Notes under the pieces: generated by a model | Databases searched by the model: none | The model's input: only the letters and a program-made list of their open reading frames with translations | Told to the model about the DNA's origin: nothing | From: a virus | IMG/VR virus record: IMGVR_UViG_3300019889_000021 | Location: 1 to 47,529 of that record | Reading direction: 5' to 3' (one strand) | Length of the DNA stretch: 47,529 bases | Shown: positions 37,986 to 45,440 of the stretch, piece by piece | Layout of the letters: each line of letters starts with the position of its first letter | Numbering within the stretch: position 1 is the first letter of the stretch | Made by a program: the position numbers and the translations under genes

Positions 37986-38480
37986 ATGACCACCCTCAAA
38001 GACCCCGAGACCGTCTACTTCGCCGCCGACGAGGCCGCCGGCCAGATCATCGAGCAGCTCCGCGCACCCGACACCACCCGCGCCGACCGGGCCCGTCTGC
38101 TGCACGAGCTCGCCGATCTCGAAGAGCGCATGGGCGTCGCCCAGGCAGCCGCCTGGCCCGAAGACCAGACCCCCGACGAGGACGGGTTCACGCCGCTGCA
38201 GTCCCGCACTCTCTCTGCGCTGACTCTGCATTACCTGGCCGCAGCCGAGGACGCCGCCAGCCGCGGGCCACGGAAGCGGGCCCCGCACAGCTGGGAGGTC
38301 GCCGCCGGACCGCTCCTCGACGAGTACGCCGCCGCCGGCGGCCCCGGGGAACGCGCCGTGCTGCTGGAGCTCCTGCACGCAGCGCTCTACCCGCTCATCG
38401 GCAACCACGCCGCCGAGGTCATCGAAACCCTCCGCCGCGCCTACCTCGACGCCGCCGACAAGACCACCAAGGAGGACTGA
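37986..38480 (+). CDS. Helical protein of unknown function
   Basis: A 164-residue all-helical protein (DPETVYFAADEAAGQIIEQLRAPDTTRADRARLLHELADLEERMG). No signal, membrane segment or motif. GAGGAGGACTGACCACC precedes the ATG. It precedes a Spd-like membrane protein and the two share a short gap, so they may act together. Confidence 0.6.
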   Translation: MTTLKDPETVYFAADEAAGQIIEQLRAPDTTRADRARLLHELADLEERMGVAQAAAWPEDQTPDEDGFTPLQSRTLSALTLHYLAAAEDAASRGPRKRAPHSWEVAAGPLLDEYAAAGGPGERAVLLELLHAALYPLIGNHAAEVIETLRRAYLDAADKTTKED

Positions 38481-38485
38481 CCGCC

Positions 38486-38944
38486 GTGACCTATCCGCCG
38501 CTGCCTGAGCCGTACCGCCGCGCCGAGGTGTCCCCGGCCGGGCAGCGGCAGCCCCTGCCCGGCTGGCCCGAGATGGAGCTGTACGAGCCCGCCCAGCCGC
38601 TGGCACCCGTGGAGGCGCGGCGCGTCGTGGGCTACGAGCGGTACGCCGGGATGCTCGTCCCCGTGTACGAGGCGCCGCCCGCGCCGTACCGCCCGCCCGA
38701 CCCACCGCCCTACGACCCGTGGCCGAAGCGGATCCTCGCCACCGGCGCCGCCTCCCCGCTCGTCGGCTGGGGCGGGGCGATGCTCTTCAACGCCCTGGCC
38801 GGCGCCGTCACCGCCCTAGCGCTGATCGTCACCGCGCTGATCCTCGCCAAGCTCAGCGGCGGACGGGGCCAGCGCGGCGGCGACACGTACAACACCCACG
38901 TCCACCAGAAGTGGTTCGGGCGCGCGCGTACCGACAACCAGTGA
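38486..38944 (+). CDS. Spd-like membrane protein of the transfer-like block
   Basis: A 152-residue protein starting at GTG with AAGGAGGACTGACC upstream. Long Pro/Tyr-rich N-terminus (PPLPEPYRR...YEAPPAPYRPPDPPPYDPWP), then two membrane helices (about residues 84-104 and 106-126) and a conserved-looking basic tail with HVHQKWFGRARTD. Streptomyces integrative elements encode similar small spread proteins with one or two spans. A role in spreading or in pore formation is possible. Confidence 0.6.
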   Translation: MTYPPLPEPYRRAEVSPAGQRQPLPGWPEMELYEPAQPLAPVEARRVVGYERYAGMLVPVYEAPPAPYRPPDPPPYDPWPKRILATGAASPLVGWGGAMLFNALAGAVTALALIVTALILAKLSGGRGQRGGDTYNTHVHQKWFGRARTDNQ

Positions 38945-39038
38945 CCTCGCGCCCCCATCCGACCAATCGACAGTCCGAATCCAAGGGGCAACAGGCAACC
39001 CCTATCGCCGCCCTCGTGCGGCAGGAAGGCTTCACGTC

Positions 39039-39515
39039 ATGACGACAACTCGGATCGACACACAGCCGATGATCGGCGTCCGCCTGCAAAGCGTGATCAC
39101 TTCATACGGTGAGGGCCATCACGATGCCCCGAGCGGCGGCGCCCTGCTGGTGGACACCACCGCCTTACGCAACCCGCCCGACGACGAGGCCGTGCGCGAA
39201 CGGATGCTCCATGCGACCGGGCTGGACCCGGAGGTGCGCCAGTACGTGATGGACACCCCCGGCGCGCAGCAGCTGGTAGAGCGCGCGGCTGCTCAAGCTG
39301 CGATCCTCCTCGAGCTCGACAACCTCGCACGCTGGTCCGGCGTGCAGCGGCGCCGCTTCGACATCCACGTCCGGTGCGGGGGCGGCCGGCACCGCTCGGT
39401 CGCCGTAGCCGAAGAGATCGCCGTGCACCTGCGCGCACTCGGCATCGGGTGCGAGGTCGAGCACCGCCACATCAACAAGCCCATCCTGAGGGGCGGAACC
39501 CCAGGACCCGCTTGA
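39039..39515 (+). CDS. Stand-alone RapZ C-terminal-domain-like protein
   Basis: A 158-residue protein. It matches only the C-terminal half of RapZ: a tract ALLVDTTALRNPPDDEAVRERMLHATGLDPEVRQYVMDTPG corresponds to the DxRFLPNP...TGxDxxVxxYV region, and CGGGRHRSVAVAEEIAVHL (C113, H118, RSV at 119-121) to the GCTGGxHRSVxxxE loop; HRHINKPI ends it. The P-loop half of RapZ is absent. In bacteria this domain binds small RNAs and a metabolite; here its target is unknown. Confidence 0.8.
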   Translation: MTTTRIDTQPMIGVRLQSVITSYGEGHHDAPSGGALLVDTTALRNPPDDEAVRERMLHATGLDPEVRQYVMDTPGAQQLVERAAAQAAILLELDNLARWSGVQRRRFDIHVRCGGGRHRSVAVAEEIAVHLRALGIGCEVEHRHINKPILRGGTPGPA

Positions 39516-39567
39516 CAAGCCGACCTGCACCGAAGGATCATTTGGGCAACTTGGAACTTCTGTCACG

Positions 39568-39595
39568 AAAGGCCGCCCCGACCGGGCGGCCTTTT
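39568..39595 (+). terminator. Rho-independent terminator
   Basis: AAAGGCCGCCC (39568-39578) pairs perfectly with GGGCGGCCTTT (39584-39594), loop CGACC, and T bases follow. It is the most classical terminator in the window and separates the early block from the fibre block. Confidence 0.85.
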
Positions 39596-39598
39596 CGC

Positions 39599-39838
39599 AT
39601 GCCCCGGGAGGTGCTCATTCCTCCCCGTCTTGTCTCCACCGAGGACGCCGCCGTGTACACGGGTCGTTCGGTTGGCACCATCTGGCGTTGGGCGTCCGAG
39701 GGCCGCATCCGCCGTTACGGCAGCGGCAAGAGCGTCCGCTACGACATCGACGACCTGCCGCGCGCCACCAAGGACGTGTGGGGCGAATGGCATCTGCCTC
39801 CCGCCCCGCCGCTGCCTGAAGGCGCACGCGCCGCCTGA
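39599..39838 (+). CDS. MerR/excisionase-type helix-turn-helix protein
   Basis: A 79-residue protein from the ATG five bases after a terminator stem. Residues 10-56 (RLVSTEDAAVYTGRSVGTIWRWASEGRIRRYGSGKSVRYDIDDL) form a MerR/Xis-type winged helix. No ribosome site precedes this ATG; either the mRNA is leaderless or the gene starts elsewhere. It may control late transcription. Confidence 0.6.
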   Translation: MPREVLIPPRLVSTEDAAVYTGRSVGTIWRWASEGRIRRYGSGKSVRYDIDDLPRATKDVWGEWHLPPAPPLPEGARAA

Positions 39839-39849
39839 GGGAGGCCCCG

Positions 39850-39933
39850 ATGCGGATCGACGCACCCCTGCTCCTGCTTTGTTACATCGCCGCGCTGGTG
39901 TCCCTCATCGCGTTCGGTGTCCTGCCCGACTGA
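39850..39933 (+). CDS. Tiny membrane peptide
   Basis: A 27-residue peptide with GGGAGGCCCCG before the ATG. It is nearly all one hydrophobic helix (APLLLLCYIAALVSLIAFGVLP). The strong ribosome site supports its reality. Function unknown. Confidence 0.5.
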   Translation: MRIDAPLLLLCYIAALVSLIAFGVLPD

Positions 39934-39977
39934 CCCCTGTTCGTGCCGCGCTGACATCCCCCCGGGGCGCGGTGCTT

Positions 39978-40013
39978 GCGGCCCGCCCGGATACGTGGCA
40001 GCGGGCGGGCCGC
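39978..40013 (+). terminator. Hairpin terminator before the fibre block
   Basis: GCGGCCCGCCC (39978-39988) pairs perfectly with GGGCGGGCCGC (40003-40013); T/C-rich sequence follows. It isolates the structural block starting at 40051. Confidence 0.7.
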
Positions 40014-40050
40014 GCTTCTCCCTTCACCCCACTCGTAGGAAGGCCGCGCC

Positions 40051-40497
40051 GTGGCCAACATCACGCTGAACATTGCCCTTGGCCGCGTGGCCTATTACGC
40101 GTCCCTGCCCGCCACCAACGACGCCCTGATCATGGTGCCGCTGGAGACGACTGGCCTCGTCGCTGACTCCGTCATGCGGGACTACGACAACCTGTCGCTG
40201 CTCCTCGCGGGCGCTTCGAACGAGCAGACCACGGTAGGCCGCAAGACTCTCGCGTCTGTCACGGTGACGGTGAACGACACCGATGACCGGGTCGACATCG
40301 ACGCCGCCGACGTCACGTGGACCGCGCCCACTGGCAACGCGGTCGGCGCGGTCGTCATCTGCTACGACCCCGACACCACCGCAGGCACCGACACCGACCT
40401 GATCCCGCTCACGAAGCACGACATCACGTGGTCGCCGGACAGCAACAATTTCACCTTGACGATTGCGGATTTCTTCCGGGCCTCGTCCAGCGCGTGA
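40051..40497 (+). CDS. Virion protein of unknown role
   Basis: A 148-residue protein starting at GTG after AGGAAGG. Beta-rich with many Thr/Ala/Asp (TLASVTVTVNDTDDRVDIDAADVTWTAPTGNAVGAVVICYDPDTTAGTDTDLIPL), typical of phage structural proteins. First gene of the second structural block, followed by another small structural protein and the SGNH tail protein. Confidence 0.65.
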   Translation: MANITLNIALGRVAYYASLPATNDALIMVPLETTGLVADSVMRDYDNLSLLLAGASNEQTTVGRKTLASVTVTVNDTDDRVDIDAADVTWTAPTGNAVGAVVICYDPDTTAGTDTDLIPLTKHDITWSPDSNNFTLTIADFFRASSSA

Positions 40498-40535
40498 CCC
40501 TGCTCAGCCGTTCTTCGTCGCCCTGGGGGTGAGTC

Positions 40536-40922
40536 GTGGCCACAGACAGCGCGGTCAACATCACGGCCGGCACCGGCACCCCCGTGGATGGGGCGCTGCT
40601 CGCGGGCGGCGACTTCCAGCAAGTCGTGCGCGAGGCCCGCGCGACCGCAGTCACCCTCAACACGTGGACCGTGTCCACCACGGCGTCCACGTCGCAGATC
40701 GCCGCCGACTTCGGCCGCGTCTGCGTCCTGATCGTCTCCAATGCGAGCGCCCGCGTATACCTGCACTTCGGCGCCACAGCGCCCACCGCCAGCGCGTACA
40801 ACTATCACCTCGACCCCGGCGACCGGTGGGAAGTACCCGCCGAGTGGTCCATCCTCGCCGTCTCCATGCTCGGCGCGAGCGCGGGCGGGACGATCCTGTC
40901 CACGCTGGGAACGGCGGCCTGA
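40536..40922 (+). CDS. Virion or tail-associated protein
   Basis: A 128-residue protein starting at GTG. Beta-rich; the part SNASARVYLHFGATAPTASAYNYHLDPGDRWEVP resembles small phage head-tail or fibre-associated proteins that have this STxxxY pattern. It precedes the SGNH tail protein by one base. Role inferred from neighbours. Confidence 0.6.
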   Translation: MATDSAVNITAGTGTPVDGALLAGGDFQQVVREARATAVTLNTWTVSTTASTSQIAADFGRVCVLIVSNASARVYLHFGATAPTASAYNYHLDPGDRWEVPAEWSILAVSMLGASAGGTILSTLGTAA

Positions 40923-40923
40923 C

Positions 40924-42672
40924 ATGCCTCTTGCCGCACGCCGCGAATACCAGGTACCCGACTTCTGGACGATCTTCGGGCACAGCTTCATGCAGTACTC
41001 CTTCGGCACGTACTTCCAGACCGGCCGGGCCGATTCGATCCTGCGCAGCTCCCTGGATATCGAGCACACCAACTGGCAGAACTACGCCGTCAACGGGGCG
41101 CGCGCCGCGACGGAGGGCGCATCGACCGGCGGGTTCGAGAGGTTCCTTCGCCGGGTGAACCGGCCGCAGCGAGGCGGCCCCTACACCGCCGACGGCGGCA
41201 CCCTGCTGCTGTCCTACGGCATCAACGACATGGGGTTGACCGGCACCACGACGCAGATCCGGACCGGGTTCATCCACGCCATGCGGACCATGATTTCCCG
41301 CTGGCGCGCGTCCGTGATCTACGAGAACGGTTTCCAGGTCGGCACCCGCACCACCTACGGCGCGGGGTTCTCCAACGTCGCGGTCACCTACGCGTCCGGT
41401 GGCGCCGTGCACTGGGCGACGAGCACGACCAACGCGAACTTCACGCTGACCTTGCCGGCCGACTACAACGGCGAGCCGGTCAGCATCTGCCTTGTCGGCG
41501 CGGGCGGTACGACCGGCGGCACCGTCACCTGGTCCGGCACCGCCGGAGTCACCGGCACCACGTCGACCTCCGACATCATGCCGTCCGCCGCGGTCACCCA
41601 CTGCCCAGTGATGAAGCGCATCACCACCCTGACCAGTGCGAATGCGGGCCAGACCATCATCGGGACCGTGACCGCGCTCGATGGCGGCGGCGCGGTCATG
41701 CTCGACTGCTGGTGGCTCGAGGCCAAGGAACCCCCGCCGGTCATCGTCTGCAACATCGCCAGGTTGACCGCCGCCGGCTACACCGGCAACTACGCGGGCT
41801 GGTCCGGCACCGAGGCCTCCCGTGACGGCGACGTGGGCACGTGGAACGCCGACCTGCGCACGCTCGTCGCCGAGTTCGACGCCATGGTGCAGATCGCCGA
41901 CGTCGACACCGCGCTCGCCAAAACGTACTACTTCACCGACGGCCTCCACCCCGACGAGCGTGGAGCGTCCCGCATCGCCGACGCGGTCCGCGAGGCCATG
42001 CGGCGGCTGACCCCGCCCGGGAACTCCATCGCCGCCAGCCTCAACCCCTCCGCCCCGCGCGTCGGCGGCGTGTTGCGGCCCCGCCGCAACGGCGACTGGC
42101 ACACGGCCGAACACCGGCTCGCCCTGGCCACGAGCTACGCCCCCGTCGTCGGGCACCTCTACGCCATCCCCATGTGGGTCACGCAGGGCCGCGAACGCTG
42201 GACGCGCCTCGCCATGCAGGTCGGCACCATAGGCTCGGTCAACAGCACGATCCGCTGGGGCCTGTACGACGATGTCGGATGGTCCGGCTACCCCCAGGAA
42301 CTCGTCAACGAGGCCACATCCGGCGGCGCATTCACCGTCACCTTCGCGACCGGCGTCAAGAACAATCCCACGTCCGGCACGGGATCGATCAACTGGGTCC
42401 TGGACCCCGGCCTGTACTGGCTGGCATTGCTCGTCGTCACAGCAGGAGACGCCGCACAACGATGGGCCGTCCTCCAGGGGCACAACAACCTGATGCCCAG
42501 CCTGACGACCGCGGGCGCAGTCATCACCAGCGCCGGTGGCGAACTCAACGGCTACCGCCTCACCGGGCAGGCCACCGGCGCGCTGCCCACCACCTTCCCC
42601 ACTGGGGCCACAGCCGTAGCCAGCGCCGTCTACATCGGCGTACAGGTGTCGATCAACGCCCTGAACGCGTGA
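40924..42672 (+). CDS. Tail protein with SGNH/GDSL hydrolase domain
   Basis: A 582-residue protein. GHS with S21 (nucleophile block I), SYGIND with N101 (block III) and DGLHP with D339 and H342 (block V) form an SGNH esterase. A beta module of about 150 residues (DIENGFQVGTR...TLPADYNGEPVSICLVGAG) is inserted between blocks III and V. The last 200 residues (HRLALATSYAPVVGHLYAIPMWV...) form a beta-rich tip domain. The protein likely removes acyl groups from a host surface glycopolymer during adsorption; the substrate is unknown. Confidence 0.82.
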   Translation: MPLAARREYQVPDFWTIFGHSFMQYSFGTYFQTGRADSILRSSLDIEHTNWQNYAVNGARAATEGASTGGFERFLRRVNRPQRGGPYTADGGTLLLSYGINDMGLTGTTTQIRTGFIHAMRTMISRWRASVIYENGFQVGTRTTYGAGFSNVAVTYASGGAVHWATSTTNANFTLTLPADYNGEPVSICLVGAGGTTGGTVTWSGTAGVTGTTSTSDIMPSAAVTHCPVMKRITTLTSANAGQTIIGTVTALDGGGAVMLDCWWLEAKEPPPVIVCNIARLTAAGYTGNYAGWSGTEASRDGDVGTWNADLRTLVAEFDAMVQIADVDTALAKTYYFTDGLHPDERGASRIADAVREAMRRLTPPGNSIAASLNPSAPRVGGVLRPRRNGDWHTAEHRLALATSYAPVVGHLYAIPMWVTQGRERWTRLAMQVGTIGSVNSTIRWGLYDDVGWSGYPQELVNEATSGGAFTVTFATGVKNNPTSGTGSINWVLDPGLYWLALLVVTAGDAAQRWAVLQGHNNLMPSLTTAGAVITSAGGELNGYRLTGQATGALPTTFPTGATAVASAVYIGVQVSINALNA

Positions 42673-42692
42673 CTCCCTCATAGGGGGAAGCG

Positions 42693-44744
42693 ATGCCCCT
42701 GCTGCTCCTTCCCCGCTCAGCCGACGCGACGGCGTTCGACACCCTCGCCGACGACTTCACCGACAACACCATCGGTCCCGAGTGGTCCACGAACTCCTAC
42801 GGCGGGGTATCCGAGACCGGCGGGCGTGCCCGCATCCCGTGCGTCGCGGCGACCTACGCGGGCTACCAGACGGCCCGCGCCTACGCCCTGGCCGGCTCCT
42901 CCGTGTACGTGCAGCTGCCCACCCGGCCCGCGGCGTCGACCGCGACTCAGGCCGTGTCCACGATGCACGTCATCACCGCGACCGCGGGCCTCGCCCTGGG
43001 CTTCCAGATCGACAGCGTCTCGGGGCAGATGCGCTGCGAGTCCAACACCGCCTTCTGGGACCCCGCGGCGACGGTCCTCACCTACAGCGCTACCGATCAC
43101 CAGTGGCTGCGCATCCGCGAGACCGGCGGCAACGTCCTGTGGGATACCTCGCCCGACGGCACTGCCTGGACCACCCGCCGCACGCTCGCAACCCCCGGGT
43201 GGGTCACCACCGCGTCCGCCGCCAACGACTGCGCGCTGGACCTGTGGTCCTACCGCGACGCCGGCACCACCGATTACGCCGAGTTCGACAACCTCAACAT
43301 CAGCCCGCCCGCCGCCCTCACCACAGCGGCCGAGAGCGACAGCGCGCAGCCCTTCGGCGCGGCCAAGTCCCGCGCCCTTGTCCCGGCGGCCGGGAGCGAT
43401 TCCTCCCAGCCGCTCACCGGCGGCAAGACGCGCGTTCTGGGCACCGCCACGGCAACCGAAGCCGGCCAGCTACTCACTGGAGCCGAGACCCGCGCTGCAA
43501 CCGCGGCCGGGGCCAGCGAGAGCGCACAGCCGCTCACCGGGGCCACGACGCGCCCCCTCGGCCCAGCCGGCGCCAGCGACGCCGGCCAGGCCCTCACCGC
43601 CGCCAAGACGCGCGTACTCACTGCAGCTACCGCGACCGAGACCGCCCAGCCCTTCACCGGCACGAAGACACTCACGCCGGCCGGGGCAAGCGAGAGCGCC
43701 CAGCCCTTCGCTGGGTCCAAGTCGCGCAGCCTCAGCCCTGCCAGTGCCAGCGAAACCGCCCAGGGCGTCACCGGGACCAAGGCCGGTGCTCTGGCGCCGG
43801 TTGCGGCCAGCGAGACCGCGCAGAGCCCGACCCGTACCAAGACGGCCGGCATCGTCACGGCGGCCAGCAGCGAGACCGCACAGCCGCTCACAGGCAGCAA
43901 GACCAGGGCGCTCGGCTCAGCGACGACCGCCGAGGCCGCGCAGCCTGTGACCGGCACCATCACGACACCGCTCGCCCCGGCTCAGGCCACCGAAGCAGCG
44001 CAGCCCCTCACGGCGAGCACAGCCGTGACGCTGGGCATCGCCAGCAGCACCGAGACCGCGCAGCCGCTCGGCCACCACTTCACCGCACTGCTCGGCACCG
44101 CGCTCGAGGGCGAGACCGCGCAGGTGCTCGCCTCCAACCAGGGCGTGGTGCTCACCACCGCGGGCAGCACCGAAACCGCTCAGGCCATCACCGGGGCCAC
44201 GACAGCCCCGATCACGACGGCCAGCAGCACCCAAACCGCGTTGCCTCTCATCGGCGGCAAGACGCGCGCGCTCGGACCGGCCGCGAGCACCGAGCAGGCG
44301 CAGCCCTTCGCCACCCCCGCTGAAGCCACCCTGCTGCCCGCCCTCGAGCAGGACGGCGCGCAGGCGCTCACCGGCAGCAAGCAAGCGACGCTGACCCCCG
44401 CCGGCGCCGTTGAGACGGCACACGCCCTCGTGGGCGGCAAGCAGGCAACCGCAGGGCCGGCGGCCACGCAGGACAGCGCGCAGCCACTCGCAGGACAATC
44501 CGCGTCCGTCCTGCTCCCCGCAGGTGCAATCGACAGCGCTCAGCCCCTGAGCGGCTACAGGACGGCCGTGCTGTCCCCAGCAAACGAGACTGGCACGGCC
44601 CTCGAGCTCACCGAGCTCGACCCCATCGACATCGACGTGATCGTCGGCACGCCCTACAGCCCGTGGGACGTCGGGGCTCCGTACAGCCCGGCCTACGCCA
44701 GCCACGTCAACGACAGCGGCTGGGAGGTGGCCATCCCGTGGTGA
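42693..44744 (+). CDS. Tail fibre with N-terminal beta module and ~22 twenty-residue repeats
   Basis: A 683-residue protein with GGGGGAAG before the ATG. Residues 15-208 are a LamG-like beta sandwich, starting DDFTDNTIGPEW and ending DYAEFDNLN. Residues about 212-640 are some 22 repeats of 20 residues on the theme SETAQPLTGxKTRALxPAxA. The end (DVIVGTPYSPWDVGAPYSPAY) is a short tip motif. The N-terminal module is repeated in the protein at 45441. Its stop overlaps the next start. It is likely a fibre or adsorption protein. Confidence 0.75.
   Translation: MPLLLLPRSADATAFDTLADDFTDNTIGPEWSTNSYGGVSETGGRARIPCVAATYAGYQTARAYALAGSSVYVQLPTRPAASTATQAVSTMHVITATAGLALGFQIDSVSGQMRCESNTAFWDPAATVLTYSATDHQWLRIRETGGNVLWDTSPDGTAWTTRRTLATPGWVTTASAANDCALDLWSYRDAGTTDYAEFDNLNISPPAALTTAAESDSAQPFGAAKSRALVPAAGSDSSQPLTGGKTRVLGTATATEAGQLLTGAETRAATAAGASESAQPLTGATTRPLGPAGASDAGQALTAAKTRVLTAATATETAQPFTGTKTLTPAGASESAQPFAGSKSRSLSPASASETAQGVTGTKAGALAPVAASETAQSPTRTKTAGIVTAASSETAQPLTGSKTRALGSATTAEAAQPVTGTITTPLAPAQATEAAQPLTASTAVTLGIASSTETAQPLGHHFTALLGTALEGETAQVLASNQGVVLTTAGSTETAQAITGATTAPITTASSTQTALPLIGGKTRALGPAASTEQAQPFATPAEATLLPALEQDGAQALTGSKQATLTPAGAVETAHALVGGKQATAGPAATQDSAQPLAGQSASVLLPAGAIDSAQPLSGYRTAVLSPANETGTALELTELDPIDIDVIVGTPYSPWDVGAPYSPAYASHVNDSGWEVAIPW
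43320..44610 (+). repeat. Coding tandem repeats (about 60 bp each) in the fibre gene
   Basis: About 22 units of 60 bp (one of 54 bp) encode the 20-residue repeats. The motif GAGACCGCxCAGCCxCTCACC recurs with drift. Such in-frame arrays can change copy number by recombination. Confidence 0.8.
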
Positions 44745-45025
44745 TCCCCGCCTCGTCGACGGAGTACCTGCACATCCCCGTCATCCCACCCGCGGGCGTT
44801 GACCTCACCGGCGCGCCCGTCAAGGTCGCTGCCGTCGCGCACCGAGACAACCCGGCCGGCGCCGAGTGGAAGACCGCCGAATGGGACGGCACCGAAGCCC
44901 GCCTGCTCATCGGGCCGACATCCACCCTCGTCCTCACCCGCGGCGACTACCGCGTCTGGATCAGCGTCGACCCGCCCGGCAGCGAAAACATCACCCGCAA
45001 AGCGGGCGTACTCAGCGTCATCTAG
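44741..45025 (+). CDS. Small fibre-associated protein A
   Basis: A 94-residue beta-rich protein. The GTG overlapping the fibre stop is used (a second GTG lies one codon upstream). It shares its plan with the protein at 46274: STEYLHIPV...GAPVKVAAV...AEWDGTEARLLIGP...YRVWISV matches STEYVHLNV...ISLATPPKMAAL...AEWSGGYARLLIGP...YNVWITF. Each lies directly after a fibre with the same N-terminal module, so the pairs are a duplicated cassette; it may cap or assemble the fibre. Confidence 0.68.
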   Translation: MIPASSTEYLHIPVIPPAGVDLTGAPVKVAAVAHRDNPAGAEWKTAEWDGTEARLLIGPTSTLVLTRGDYRVWISVDPPGSENITRKAGVLSVI

Positions 45026-45031
45026 GAGGCG

Positions 45032-45424
45032 GTGGTTCTCATCAGTGACAACCTTTCGAACACGGCGGAGAACCGGGCGCTCGACTGGCTATTTGGCACC
45101 GCGACGACCGCACCGACCCTGCCGCTGAAAGTCGCCCTCGTTACCGCCAACGGCAGCGACTCGGCCGCAGGGACCGAGGCCACCGGCGGCAGCTACGTGC
45201 GGAAGAACATCACAGTTGGTGCTGCCGCCTCCGGGGCGACTAGCAACAGCGCCGACCTCGTCTGGACCGGCATGCCTGCCGGGACATTCGTCGGCGTCGA
45301 GATCTGGGACAACCACGCGGTGCCGGTGCGTTTCTGGTACGGGCCGCTCGCCGCGAACCGGACCCTCCTGGCCGGCGACGAACTACGCATCACCGCGGGC
45401 ACTTTGACGTTCGCGTTGTCGTGA
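45032..45424 (+). CDS. Phage structural protein with conserved small-tail-protein pattern
   Basis: A 130-residue protein. The GTG used lies only two bases after AGGAGG, an unusually short gap. Pattern NRALDWLFGT...LKVALVTANGSDSAAGTEATGGSYVRKNITVGAAASGATSNSADLVWTGMPAGTFVGVEIWDN is a known beta-type phage tail or fibre family (EvsGgsYxRxxvt...vtt~vGI.D). It separates the two fibre cassettes. Confidence 0.7.
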   Translation: MVLISDNLSNTAENRALDWLFGTATTAPTLPLKVALVTANGSDSAAGTEATGGSYVRKNITVGAAASGATSNSADLVWTGMPAGTFVGVEIWDNHAVPVRFWYGPLAANRTLLAGDELRITAGTLTFALS

Positions 45425-45440
45425 TCGGGGAGGCGGCGCC

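Noticed and set aside
40657-42681. Very long minus-strand frame (674 codons) opposite the SGNH and small virion genes
   Set aside because: It is the mirror of GC-rich coding sequence, has no family resemblance, is Gly/Arg/Val-rich and runs against a clear structural operon.
43320-44610. Regular repeats that might be read as a CRISPR array
   Set aside because: The units are in frame, vary gradually and encode one peptide motif. There are no identical repeats with unique spacers.
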